Assembly: GCA_947496185.1 (NCBI GenBank) | Contig: CANMCD010000001.1 | Span: 283,792-347,791 of the forward strand | Reading direction: 5' to 3' | Source: an uncultured Tenacibaculum sp. | GTDB lineage: Bacteria; Bacteroidota; Bacteroidia; Flavobacteriales; Flavobacteriaceae | Length of the DNA: 64,000 nucleotides | Shown: one piece after another, positions 45,988-54,788 of the stretch | Layout: each line of letters opens with the position of its first letter | Numbering within the stretch: position 1 is the stretch's first letter | Notes under the pieces: model-generated | Database searches by the model: none | Told to the model about the DNA's origin: nothing | What the model saw: only the letters and a program-made list of their open reading frames with translations | Program-made: the position numbers and the translations under genes

Positions 45988-48375
45988 GTGAAAAGCGCTT
46001 GTAAAAATATTGTAAGGATATTGTTGCCTTTTTTGATGCATTTTACCCATGCACAGTCGATAGACATCGAACAGGCAGCCAAAGAGACCAAAGTAAAGGT
46101 AAACGGTAGTATCAATGGAAATTCGATCTATTACCAGAGTAATATGCCGACCAATAGAATCCCTTTGACCTATTTTTTACAAGGAAAAATCAATATTAGT
46201 TGGGCAACTTTGAGTGTGCCTTTTACCTATAGTTTTTCCAATCAAGGAGAAAATTTTAATTACAAGACCCCTTTCGATTTTAATCGATTTAGTTTGCATC
46301 CAAAATACAAATGGATTCAAGCTCATATCGGCACGGTAACCATGACCTTTTCTCCGTACACGCTCAACGGACATCAGTTTGTAGGAGGGGGTGTTGAACT
46401 GACACCCGATATACCTTTTAAGTTTAGTGGGATGTACGGCGTGTTGAATAAAGCGATTCCTCCCGATGGCAATCCAGAGACCACGCCAACCTATAAACGT
46501 ATTGGATATGGGGTAAAAATGCGTTGGGAAAAAAGAAGGTATAGTATTGGATTGATAGGTTTTTATGCTAAGGATAATGCAAATTCGCTAGGGGCTGTAG
46601 CTGGGCAAGAATTACCCAAGCCAAAAGAGAATTTAACGATAGGGATTGATGCAGAAACGACATTGGCAAGGCGGTACGTAATAAAAGTTGAATATGCTTC
46701 TTCGGCGATTACCAAAGATACTCGAGCAGCAAAAAGCAATACGACGCCAATCAGTTTGGCAGGACTGCTGTTTAACAATCGTATTTCTACCGAATATTAT
46801 AAGGCGTTTAAAACATCGTTAGATGTTGATTTAAAAGGGACAAAGTTAGGTGTGGGCTATGAACGTGTAGATCCCAATTACGAAACGTTAGGGGCTTATT
46901 TTTTTAATAATGATTTTGAAAATATTACCTTAAATTCTGCTAGAAATCTTTTTAATAATAAGGTGAACCTTTCTTTTAATATTGGTTACCAGAGAGATAA
47001 TTTGAACAAACAAAAAAATCAATCCACAGGAAGAACTATAGGAAGCGTTAATGCGACGTATCAAATGACCAAAGATATTACGCTGTCAGGATCGTATTCG
47101 AATATGAGCGCTTTTACCAACAAAAACCTCAATCAGTTTGATGATATTAATGATAATGATTTGACCGATGAGGAAATAGAAGCATTAAATTTTAAACAAT
47201 TATCACAAACTTCAACGATAAACCTGGATTGGATGCTGGTTAAAAAGAAAACCAACACACAAAATTTGAATATAAACTATTCGTTGGCATCTTCTGCCAA
47301 TAAAGAAAACGATATTATCCGTGTGGGGCAAGCGAATAACTTTCATAATGCGACTACTTCGTATACGGTAGGCTTTCCTACTCGGGCCTTGACTTTTGCA
47401 ACTACTGTTAATTATAATTATAGTGATGTAGGGAGGGATAATAGCAATACGATTGGAGGAACATTTAATGTAGGGAAACAGTTTTTTAAGAAGCGATTGA
47501 GCACATCTTTGGGAACTTCTTATAGTAAAAATAGGAGTAAAGATATTGTTGGAAATACCTTAAATTTCAGAGCGACAGCGGCTACTGTTTTTGCTAAAAA
47601 GCACAACGTAAACCTAAATTTGATCCAGTCGAACCGAGGAAAAAATGAAGAAAAAACTGCTAGAGATTTGAGTGTTACTTTAGGCTATAGTTATGCCTTT
47701 GATCTAAAAAGACCGAAGTGGAAATTTAAAAAAAAGGACAAGGTGTTTGCTTTTTCGTATAAGGAATATCGATTTAGTGGAGCGCATGAAGAAATTACAG
47801 AACAGCTCAAGAAACTTACGTATGACCCTAAGTTTAAAGATATAATTCGAATTACCAAAGCCAAAAATGATTTACAGTTATTAGAAAAAGAGTTGGTTCA
47901 TCAGCATAATGCATCAGACAAAGCCTATAAAAAATCGGCGATTACTTATTTGGATTATTTATATAAGAACAAGAATTTTATTAAAAAGTACCAAGATTTA
48001 CTTTTTGTGAGCTTGAAAGAGTTGTATAATCAATCGAGGTTTTTAGGAGAACAGTTTAGAGCAGATTACAATAGGTTGGCACATTTGATTAAAGAACGTA
48101 AGAGAAAAGGAGAAAAAATTTCATCAGTAGATCACAAGAATTTACGTACTCGTGAAATAAAAATGAAAGCACACCAATGGATGAGGAAGCAATTAAAAAA
48201 GGTTACTTATGAAAAATTAACAGACGCAACAGGCATGCTAAAAACCTTTAACCACCAACATATTTCTTGGGTATATGATCAAATAGAAAAAACAAAAGAA
48301 AAGGATGTTGTAGGGCATTTGACAGTTAAATTAGCCAAGTTTTATCATAATTATTATGTTCAAAATAAATTTTGA
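45988..48375 (+). CDS. Large outer-membrane beta-barrel protein with basic helical tail
   Basis: A 795-residue protein starting with GTG at 45988 and a signal peptide (I-V-R-I-L-L-P-F-L-M-H-F-T-H-A-Q). Residues ~30-590 read as alternating amphipathic strands with aromatic ends (barrel). From about residue 595 a lysine/arginine-rich, predominantly helical region follows to the C-terminus, ending N-Y-Y-V-Q-N-K-F, which is unusual for a barrel. It follows the PKD lipoprotein gene by 25 bp. A role as outer-membrane partner of the exported proteins encoded upstream is inference; I do not recognise it as a PorP/SprF or TonB-dependent receptor. Confidence 0.75.
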   Translation: MKSACKNIVRILLPFLMHFTHAQSIDIEQAAKETKVKVNGSINGNSIYYQSNMPTNRIPLTYFLQGKINISWATLSVPFTYSFSNQGENFNYKTPFDFNRFSLHPKYKWIQAHIGTVTMTFSPYTLNGHQFVGGGVELTPDIPFKFSGMYGVLNKAIPPDGNPETTPTYKRIGYGVKMRWEKRRYSIGLIGFYAKDNANSLGAVAGQELPKPKENLTIGIDAETTLARRYVIKVEYASSAITKDTRAAKSNTTPISLAGLLFNNRISTEYYKAFKTSLDVDLKGTKLGVGYERVDPNYETLGAYFFNNDFENITLNSARNLFNNKVNLSFNIGYQRDNLNKQKNQSTGRTIGSVNATYQMTKDITLSGSYSNMSAFTNKNLNQFDDINDNDLTDEEIEALNFKQLSQTSTINLDWMLVKKKTNTQNLNINYSLASSANKENDIIRVGQANNFHNATTSYTVGFPTRALTFATTVNYNYSDVGRDNSNTIGGTFNVGKQFFKKRLSTSLGTSYSKNRSKDIVGNTLNFRATAATVFAKKHNVNLNLIQSNRGKNEEKTARDLSVTLGYSYAFDLKRPKWKFKKKDKVFAFSYKEYRFSGAHEEITEQLKKLTYDPKFKDIIRITKAKNDLQLLEKELVHQHNASDKAYKKSAITYLDYLYKNKNFIKKYQDLLFVSLKELYNQSRFLGEQFRADYNRLAHLIKERKRKGEKISSVDHKNLRTREIKMKAHQWMRKQLKKVTYEKLTDATGMLKTFNHQHISWVYDQIEKTKEKDVVGHLTVKLAKFYHNYYVQNKF

Positions 48376-48403
48376 TAGACTTTTTCTATGGTTTTTTAGC
48401 ATA

Positions 48404-48562
48404 GAACTCATCTTGAGTTTTTCTATTCCCTAAAAAATAGCTGAAATTCGCCCATATTTTGTTACTTTTTTTATTCGTAGCGCTGCTATGACTTTCAAAA
48501 GCGCCTCATCTGGTCAAATTTCAACTCATTTTCGGTTAAAAACAAAAAGTCAAGATGAGTTC
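48404..48562. repeat. 159-bp imperfect palindromic element, copy 2 (inverted relative to copy 1)
   Basis: Near-exact reverse complement of 4716-4875. It runs from GAACTCATCTTGAG to CAAGATGAGTTC, with the same inner arms and centre. It lies 28 bp behind the stop of the outer-membrane barrel gene. Right of it, 48563-48755 holds a seven-G run near 48615 and the leader of the lipocalin-like gene, with nothing else I can support. Confidence 0.88.
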
Positions 48563-48755
48563 ATAAAGTTGCGTGTTTAAAATACGTATGTATAGATAAT
48601 TTATAGAAGGATAAGGGGGGGAGTGAATAGGGGTTAAAGAAAATAAAAAGGAAGTATAAAATTATACTAAAACCATGCTTTTATGCTACCTATATGATAA
48701 AAGCCTTCTATATTGCGCCACGTTAAGTAAAACAATAACTAAAATTATAGAAAAG

Positions 48756-49175
48756 ATGAAATTTGTAGAAAAAATTGTACTACTTGCCTTGGTGGTAATT
48801 GCGAACATGTTTTTAACGTCTTGTAAGGATAAGGAAATTGAAACTACTTTGGGAGGCGCATGGCAATTAGAAAAACTTCATAATGATGATAAGCTATCTG
48901 ATTGTGTGAAGAAAAGTACCCTCAATTTAAAAGCTGATCAAACCTATGTGATGATTGATTATAAAAATAATACGAACAATGTAAATGAATGTCATGGAGA
49001 TGTTAAAGAGGGAAAATGGGAGGATGCTGGTACGACATTAAAATTGATATCAAAAGATAATATTGAAACAAAATATACCTATTCTTTTGAAGAGGGAGGC
49101 CTAAAATTAATTACACAAAATCAAAAAGGAGAAGATACGAGTACATTTAAACTTTATGTGAAGAAAAAATCATAA
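48756..49175 (+). CDS. Lipoprotein with one lipocalin-like domain
   Basis: A 139-residue lipoprotein of the same family as the products of 36054-37371: lipobox L-T-S-C near residue 24, G-A-W-Q-L-E-K, the L-S-D-C-V-K-K-S-T motif and the partner cysteine in V-N-E-C-H-G-D. The ATG at 48756 directly precedes the signal peptide; an upstream in-frame ATG at 48675 would add 27 residues that do not look like a leader. It is followed by a strong terminator and then by the broken T9SS module. Confidence 0.75.
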   Translation: MKFVEKIVLLALVVIANMFLTSCKDKEIETTLGGAWQLEKLHNDDKLSDCVKKSTLNLKADQTYVMIDYKNNTNNVNECHGDVKEGKWEDAGTTLKLISKDNIETKYTYSFEEGGLKLITQNQKGEDTSTFKLYVKKKS

Positions 49176-49212
49176 AGTACGTTTAGGTTTTTTTGTTAAA
49201 AAATACATTTTT

Positions 49213-49248
49213 AAAAAGGAGTTGACTTTTAAGTTAGTTCCTTTTTTT
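49213..49248 (+). terminator. Intrinsic terminator behind the lipocalin-like gene
   Basis: A long stem AAAAAGGA...TCCTTTTT, extended inward by GTTGACTT/AAGTTAGT with wobble pairs, followed by a T-run. It should stop transcription before the 49344 cargo fragment, which then lacks an obvious promoter. Confidence 0.75.
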
Positions 49249-49343
49249 ATGTTTATAATCCTAGTGTTTATGGTATGTTGCTGCTATTTAGAGACTTTTT
49301 GAAAAAAATATTTTTTTACTAAACTTTTGTTAAAAGCGGTTAA

Positions 49344-49925
49344 GAGGATGATGATGCCTTAGATGCAGCTGATGGATGTGATGATGACTCGGATAACGAT
49401 GGTGTGATTGATAGTGAAGATACATGTGCTGGTTTTGATGATGCGTTGGATGTAGACAAGGATGGTATCCCTGATGGTTGTGATGATGACTCGGATAACG
49501 ATGGTGTGGTTGATAGTGAAGATACATGTCCCGGTTTTGATGATGCCTTAGATGCAGACAACGATGGTATTCCTGATGGCTGTGATGATGATGTAGTTGA
49601 CGATGATAACGATGACAACGACGACAACGATGATACTATAGATGCTGAATGTATCCACGTTTATAACATAATAAGTCCAGATGATGGAAATGACAAGAAT
49701 GGTTTTTTGAAAATAGACTGTATAGAGAAATATCCTAACAATACATTAACCGTTTGTGGAAGGTGGGGAGCTGTAGTATTTAGGGCAAAAAACTATGATA
49801 ATATCGAAAATGTATTTGTAGGAAAAAATAATAGGGGAAAAAGCTTACCAGTTGGCACATATTTTTTTATATTAGAGAGAGGTAAGAAAGCTCCTATAAA
49901 AGGTTGGATTTATATTAATCGATAA
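49344..49925 (+). pseudogene. Start-less T9SS type B cargo fragment with thrombospondin type 3 repeats
   Basis: The open frame begins after a TAA at 49341 and shows no ATG and no signal peptide; the first possible start is GTG at 49404. It encodes calcium-binding thrombospondin type 3 repeats (D-N-D-G-I-P-D-G-C-D-D-D, period 34 residues or 102 bp) and an acidic D-N-D run. The last ~85 residues are a CHU_C-type gliding-associated C-terminal domain (Y-P-N-N-T-L-T-V, W-G-A-V-V-F, L-P-V-G-T-Y-F-F, G-W-I-Y-I-N-R), i.e. a type B T9SS sorting signal. The first repeat also lacks 15 bases relative to the others. This looks like the 3' remnant of a larger secreted protein, or a silent cassette, next to its PorP/SprF partner. 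Confidence 0.85.
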
Positions 49926-49934
49926 ATAAAGGTT

Positions 49935-50864
49935 ATGAAAATTTTACAAAGAGCTTTTTTACCGCTGAGCTTCTTGTGTATTGTCAAATTATTGGCACAA
50001 CAAGATCCTCACTATACACAATATATGTTTAATACAATGAGTGTAAATCCTGCTTATGCGGGGATAAAAGGTCATCCTGTTGTTAATGTTTTAGGAAGAA
50101 CACAGTGGGTTGGCTTTGATGGAGCACCTAATACTCAAAATTTGAGTTTTGATATGCCATTAGTAATTGGGCACTCCTTATTAGGAGTTGGCCTCAATTT
50201 GGTGAATGATAAGATAGGTCTCTCTCATGAAATTTACGTGGACGCTACGATGTCTTACACAGTAGAAACAGGTTATGAAGGAGTCTTATCCTTTGGATTG
50301 AGACTGGGAGGAAGAATGTTAAATATAGACTAGTCTAAAGGCAATATTGCGCACGATGAAGAAGTGTTTTCAGAAAATGTTAATGGAAAGTTTTTACCAA
50401 CAGTTGGTGCAGGATTGTATTATTATGAACCATCATGGTATTTAGGGCTTTCAGTTATAAATTTCTTGAATACAGAATATTATGACCAAACGCTTGAACA
50501 TCTTCAACGAACAGCTGCTGAAAAAATGCACGTTTTTCTTATAGGAGGGTATGTGTTTGATGTATCAGAAACAACCAAGTTTAAACCTGCTTTTTTATTA
50601 AAAGGTGTTTCTGGAGCTCCTGTTTCTTTAGACATATCTGCAAATTTTTTATTTGATGAAAAGTTTAGAGCAGGTATGGCGTGGAGATGGGGAGATGCTG
50701 TCAGCGCTTTATTAGGCGTTCAAATAACAGATGCTTTATTGTTAGGTTATGCATATGACCTAACGATGTCAAATTATAATGTAACCAATAAAGGTACGCA
50801 TGAGATCATGCTACGTTTTGAGCTGTTACAAGATTATAGGTTTAGTTCTCCCAGATTTTTCTAA
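49935..50864 (+). pseudogene. PorP/SprF family outer-membrane protein interrupted by an in-frame TAG
   Basis: The frame from ATG 49935 begins with a signal peptide (P-L-S-F-L-C-I-V-K-L-L-A-Q-Q) and the diagnostic Q-D-P-H-Y-T-Q-Y-M-F-N...N-P-A-Y-A-G opening of PorP/SprF proteins. It stops at TAG 50331-50333 and then continues in the same frame, without further damage, to 50864 (309 residues plus the stop), ending in an aromatic barrel strand. The context N-I-D-[stop]-S-K-G suggests a Trp codon (TGG to TAG). Such proteins assist secretion or attachment of type B T9SS cargo, and the neighbouring cargo gene is also broken. Suppression or a sequencing error cannot be excluded. Confidence 0.88.
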
Positions 50865-50878
50865 TTAAAAGTATAATA

Positions 50879-52915
50879 ATGAAACTTACAAAGTCTACCA
50901 ATTTATTACTAATACTACTTTTTTTTGGTAGTATAGTTTTTTCGCAAAGTAAAAGAGTAGCGGATCGATATTTTGAAGAATATTCTTTCATGAGGGCTGC
51001 CGAATTATATAAATCACTGGTTATTAAAAGAGGTGATAGTTCGAGACATGTGCTGAGCCGGTTAGCAGATTCGTACTATAATAATGCCAATACTACAGAA
51101 GCACTTGTTTGGTATCAATTATTAGTAAATAAGCATAAAGATATTGGCAACAAACATTTATTTCGATATGCACAAGCTTTAAAGAGTAATGGGTATCATA
51201 AAAAATCCGACGCTGTTTTTTCGTCGATTACGCAACAAATAAATAAAGAAGGGGGGCAAGCATCGGAAGATGCCTCGATGTTAGATTTCTCAATAACGGA
51301 TGATAAAAGGATTGGTGTTCGAAATTTAGCTATTAATACTCCGTATTCTGAATTTGGAGGATTTATGCTTAATGGCAATGTGTATTTTTCTTCCTCTTCT
51401 CCTACGAGTAATAAGAAACAAAAATTATACCAATGGAACAACCAACCTTTTTTAAATATTTATGAGGCAACGGGAAGTATAGAAACGGTGAAAGATAGCC
51501 CAAAAGATACAGTACTAAAACTTTATGATAAAACGCTATTACCTTACCCGATTACGACAAAGTATCACGAGGGAAGGCCTGTTTTTACAAAAGATGGGAA
51601 AACGATGTATTTTACCAGAAATAATTTTGATGGTAAAAGGTTAAAGCGAGATAAAAAGAGGTCTATTAATTTAAAAATATATAAGGTTTCTTTGGTCAAT
51701 GGGTTTTGGATAAATGTTACGGAATTGCCTTTTAATAGTGATGAATATTCTTCAGGACATCCCGCATTGAGTCCTGATGAAAAAACACTATACTTTGTTT
51801 CGAATATGCCCGGAGGTTATGGAGGATCAGATATGTATAAGGTAAGTATCGTTGGTGAAACTTACGGTGAACCTATCAATCTTGGAGAAAAAATCAACAC
51901 CGAGAATAATGAACGATTTCCTTTTGTGGGGGAAGATAATACGCTTTATTTTTCATCAGATGGATATTTAGGGAATGGGCTTTTGGATATTTATCAGACA
52001 AAAATTTTAAGCGATGGTTCTTATTCTAGTATTAAAAATTTAGAAGCTCCATTTAATAGTAATAAAGATGATTTTGCATTTTTTGTAGATAAAGAAGGAA
52101 AGAAAGGTTTTTTCTCTTCCAATAGAGAACATGGTAAGGGAGATGATGATATTTATAGTTTCTATATCTATACAGATGTTTGTGAACGAGAACTTTCGGG
52201 TAGGGCTTTAAATGCTAGGTCATCCAAAGGAGTGGCAGATGCTATTATTAAGCTGGTTGATTCTCAAGGAGAAGTTATTGATGAGACCTTAACGAATGGC
52301 AAGGGATATTATAGTTTTAAAAAAGTACCTTGTGGACTTGATTATGTGTTAAAAGCTAGTAAACTAGATTTTAAACCCGATCAAAAGAAGTTTGTTATTA
52401 AAAAAGAGTCTCATGATATTGTGAAAAATGATTTCAAACTTGCCCCCTTAATTGTAGGGAATCAAATCGTAATTAACCCAATTTATTTCGATTATAATAA
52501 ATATGAGATTAGAGAGGATGCTGAATATGAACTGGAGAACATCGTTACTGTGATGAAAAATCACACTAAAATGGTGATAAAAATCGAATCTCATACCGAT
52601 AGTAGAGGAAATGACCAGTATAATAAAACACTTTCAGATCGAAGGGCGAAAGCTACTAGGGATTATATTATTTCTAGAGGGATTGAAAAGGAAAGAATTG
52701 AAAGTGCGATTGGTTACGGAGAAGAACGTTTGCTAAATGATTGTAGTAATCAAAATATACAAAAATGTACCGAAGAAGAGCACCAAAAAAATAGACGATC
52801 TTACTTTTATATTGTCAAAGGAATTAAGGATGTTTCTATTAAACAAAAGCAAGAAAAAATAAAAATTAGAAAAAGGGTTAATAGGAGAAAAAGAAAAGAG
52901 AAAACAGTTATTTAG
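50879..52915 (+). CDS. OmpA-family protein with PD40 repeats (PorP/SprF partner)
   Basis: A 678-residue periplasmic/outer-membrane protein: signal peptide (L-L-L-I-L-L-F-F-G-S-I-V-F-S-Q), TPR-like helices (~28-115), WD40-like PD40 strands (~215-425; H-P-A-L-S-P-D-E-K-T-L-Y-F-V-S, F-F-S-S-N-R), a carboxypeptidase-regulatory-like Ig domain (~440-525) and a C-terminal OmpA domain (I-Y-F-D-Y-N-K-Y-E-I near 545, E-S-H-T-D-S-R-G near 580, R-R-A near 599). The OmpA domain should bind peptidoglycan. It is intact, although the PorP/SprF gene 14 bp upstream is interrupted. The order cargo-porP/sprF-ompA is typical in Bacteroidota. Confidence 0.93.
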   Translation: MKLTKSTNLLLILLFFGSIVFSQSKRVADRYFEEYSFMRAAELYKSLVIKRGDSSRHVLSRLADSYYNNANTTEALVWYQLLVNKHKDIGNKHLFRYAQALKSNGYHKKSDAVFSSITQQINKEGGQASEDASMLDFSITDDKRIGVRNLAINTPYSEFGGFMLNGNVYFSSSSPTSNKKQKLYQWNNQPFLNIYEATGSIETVKDSPKDTVLKLYDKTLLPYPITTKYHEGRPVFTKDGKTMYFTRNNFDGKRLKRDKKRSINLKIYKVSLVNGFWINVTELPFNSDEYSSGHPALSPDEKTLYFVSNMPGGYGGSDMYKVSIVGETYGEPINLGEKINTENNERFPFVGEDNTLYFSSDGYLGNGLLDIYQTKILSDGSYSSIKNLEAPFNSNKDDFAFFVDKEGKKGFFSSNREHGKGDDDIYSFYIYTDVCERELSGRALNARSSKGVADAIIKLVDSQGEVIDETLTNGKGYYSFKKVPCGLDYVLKASKLDFKPDQKKFVIKKESHDIVKNDFKLAPLIVGNQIVINPIYFDYNKYEIREDAEYELENIVTVMKNHTKMVIKIESHTDSRGNDQYNKTLSDRRAKATRDYIISRGIEKERIESAIGYGEERLLNDCSNQNIQKCTEEEHQKNRRSYFYIVKGIKDVSIKQKQEKIKIRKRVNRRKRKEKTVI

Positions 52916-53045
52916 AGTTCTTAAAAAGAAACTTTAGAGGGAGTAAGCATCGATCAAATAGAAATGATAAATGTACGATTGATCGTGAATGTTCTGCCCC
53001 TAAAGACCCAAATAAGCTGTAATAACAGTTTATATAACGCATAAA

Positions 53046-53070
53046 AAAACCTTGAGTATATCAAGGTTTT
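53046..53070. terminator. Bidirectional terminator between ompA-family and hydroxylase genes
   Basis: AAAACCTTGA/TCAAGGTTTT stem with a five-base loop, A-run before and T-run after, between convergent genes. Confidence 0.88.
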
Positions 53071-53106
53071 TTTATGTTTTATTTGAAAAGGAAGCTTCTT
53101 ATCGGT

Positions 53107-54006
53107 TTATCTCAATTCTTTCTGAAGCTCTCTACTTGTTTTACTACTACCATCATGACTCCATCCAGGAGGCATGAAGACATATTTTAAACGTGTGGTT
53201 AGCGGTAAATGCTTTTTTCGGTTAAAGAAATCATTGATGATTTCTTTCCATTCATGAAAAATGACATTTATAGGCCCTTTATCTTCAAGGTCTTTTGTTA
53301 ACCCAAACTTTAACTTTTCGTAATTACCTTCTTCTTCTTCAGCTTGAAAAGTACCGAATATTCGATCCCATATAATAAGTACCATCCCCATATTTTTATC
53401 CAAATATTTGATGTTTGAGGCATGATGTACTCTGTGATGTGAAGGTGTTACAAAGATATATCCCCACCATCCTAATTTACTTTTAATGAAGTTGGTATGG
53501 CATAGTGTGCCATAATTTTGGTTCATCGCATAAGCAAACATGATATGTAAGGGTTCGATGCCCACAAAAGCCAGCGGTAAGAAAAACATATAACGAAATA
53601 AAGGCTGTAAAACGGGAGACCTAAATCCTGTGGATATATTGTAGAACTTTGAGTTATGATGGGTTACATGAACGGCCCAAAAAAAACGAGAATGATGGTC
53701 TACATAATGATGTATATAGTATAAAAAATCTTGACCAATAAAGGCAATTATCCAGTATACGAGTTGATTGTCCCAAGAAATAAAGCGGTATTGATAACAA
53801 AGCCCCATTACTAAGAAGGAAAAACCTTTCATTAATAAATCCAAACTGAAATTAATAAGTGCAAAATACACATTAGTAGCGGTATCTTTAAACTCATAAT
53901 TTTTAGCATTTGCTTTGTAGCTAAAATACATTTCAAGAAAAATTACCGTAGCAAAAAAAGGGGCACTCCAAAAGTAAAGAATATCCTGATTGAGTATGTC
54001 CATCAT
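53107..54006 (-). CDS. Sterol desaturase / fatty acid hydroxylase family membrane protein
   Basis: A 299-residue membrane enzyme of the fatty acid hydroxylase superfamily. Its di-iron histidine clusters are clear: H-H-Y-V-D-H-H near residue 98, H-V-T-H-H-N near 110, and S-H-H-R-V-H-H near 190, embedded between several hydrophobic segments. Such enzymes hydroxylate or desaturate lipids; the substrate is unknown. Two ATG codons lie in tandem at the start. It is followed on the minus strand by nothing until the terminator at 53046. Confidence 0.9.
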   Translation of the reverse strand: MMDILNQDILYFWSAPFFATVIFLEMYFSYKANAKNYEFKDTATNVYFALINFSLDLLMKGFSFLVMGLCYQYRFISWDNQLVYWIIAFIGQDFLYYIHHYVDHHSRFFWAVHVTHHNSKFYNISTGFRSPVLQPLFRYMFFLPLAFVGIEPLHIMFAYAMNQNYGTLCHTNFIKSKLGWWGYIFVTPSHHRVHHASNIKYLDKNMGMVLIIWDRIFGTFQAEEEEGNYEKLKFGLTKDLEDKGPINVIFHEWKEIINDFFNRKKHLPLTTRLKYVFMPPGWSHDGSSKTSRELQKELR

Positions 54007-54056
54007 TGTTTTCTGTTTTTAGGTTAAAAAGTTTGGTAGTTATTGACGGAAAATTT

Positions 54057-54695
54057 TTAAATCCTGCTTTGAATCCACTGATTAAAACTATAAAAGTTTT
54101 GAGGTGCTACTCCATGGCCCACGGGGTATTCGCTATATTCATTTTCTAATTGATATTCTTTTAAGAATAAAGGTGCTTTTCTAGCCCATTCAACGGGTAA
54201 TACCTGATCTACGGTACCGTGAGAAATATAATAGTCTGTTTTGATTTCAGTACTAATAGTCTCAGGTAATAAGTCGGTATTAATATACCCGCTTAGTGCA
54301 ATTACATGTTGTACCTTATTTGGGTAATTTAGGCTTACTGCGTAACTTAAAATTGCTCCTTGACTAAATCCTAATATAAATGTTTTTTTAGGGTTAGTTT
54401 TGTATTGTTGTTTGATTTCATCAATAAATGTGGCAATTTTCTCAACAGATTCTTTTGCTTGCGGTATATCTGAAAACTTACTGTTGTTGGCATCAAAGTT
54501 TATGGCATACCAAGCATAGCCTCCAAAGCCCATTTCAAATGGTGCTTGTGCACTAACAATTAGTAATTCTTTTGGTAATTCTTCTGCAAAAGAAAATAGG
54601 TCTTGTTCGTTACTTCCATAACCGTGAAGTAATAGTAGTAAAGGTGGGTTTTCAGTAGCTTCTTTAGGTTCCCTAACAATATAATGTAAACTCAT
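54057..54695 (-). CDS. Phospholipase/carboxylesterase family alpha/beta hydrolase
   Basis: A 212-residue cytoplasmic serine hydrolase. The oxyanion region L-L-L-L-H-G-Y-G-S-N-E is at residues ~19-29. The nucleophile elbow G-F-S-Q-G-A is near residue 108, the aspartate is in H-G-T-V-D-Q-V-L near 164, and the catalytic histidine is in V-G-H-G-V near 195. This is the YpfH/carboxylesterase type of hydrolase acting on short acyl esters. It lies 50 bp upstream of the hydroxylase gene on the same strand. Confidence 0.9.
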   Translation of the reverse strand: MSLHYIVREPKEATENPPLLLLLHGYGSNEQDLFSFAEELPKELLIVSAQAPFEMGFGGYAWYAINFDANNSKFSDIPQAKESVEKIATFIDEIKQQYKTNPKKTFILGFSQGAILSYAVSLNYPNKVQHVIALSGYINTDLLPETISTEIKTDYYISHGTVDQVLPVEWARKAPLFLKEYQLENEYSEYPVGHGVAPQNFYSFNQWIQSRI

Positions 54696-54788
54696 TCTTT
54701 AGTATGTTTTTTAATGATTTAGGGAAATTTATTTCCCATATAAAAACTAGCTTTTTTATTCTTTTTTCGCGTGGAAAGTTTATAAAGC

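Noticed and set aside
48611-48625. Seven-G run ahead of the lipocalin-like gene as a phase-variable promoter spacer
   Set aside because: It lies ~135 bp upstream of the start with no recognisable minus-33/minus-7 pair around it, so the idea cannot be supported.
48675-48755. Upstream ATG for the lipocalin-like lipoprotein
   Set aside because: It would put 27 unrelated residues before a complete lipoprotein signal peptide.
49340-49627. Minus-strand frames of 65 and 95 codons over the thrombospondin repeats
   Set aside because: They give His/Tyr/Ser repeats produced by reading the Asp-rich repeat backwards; no family resemblance.
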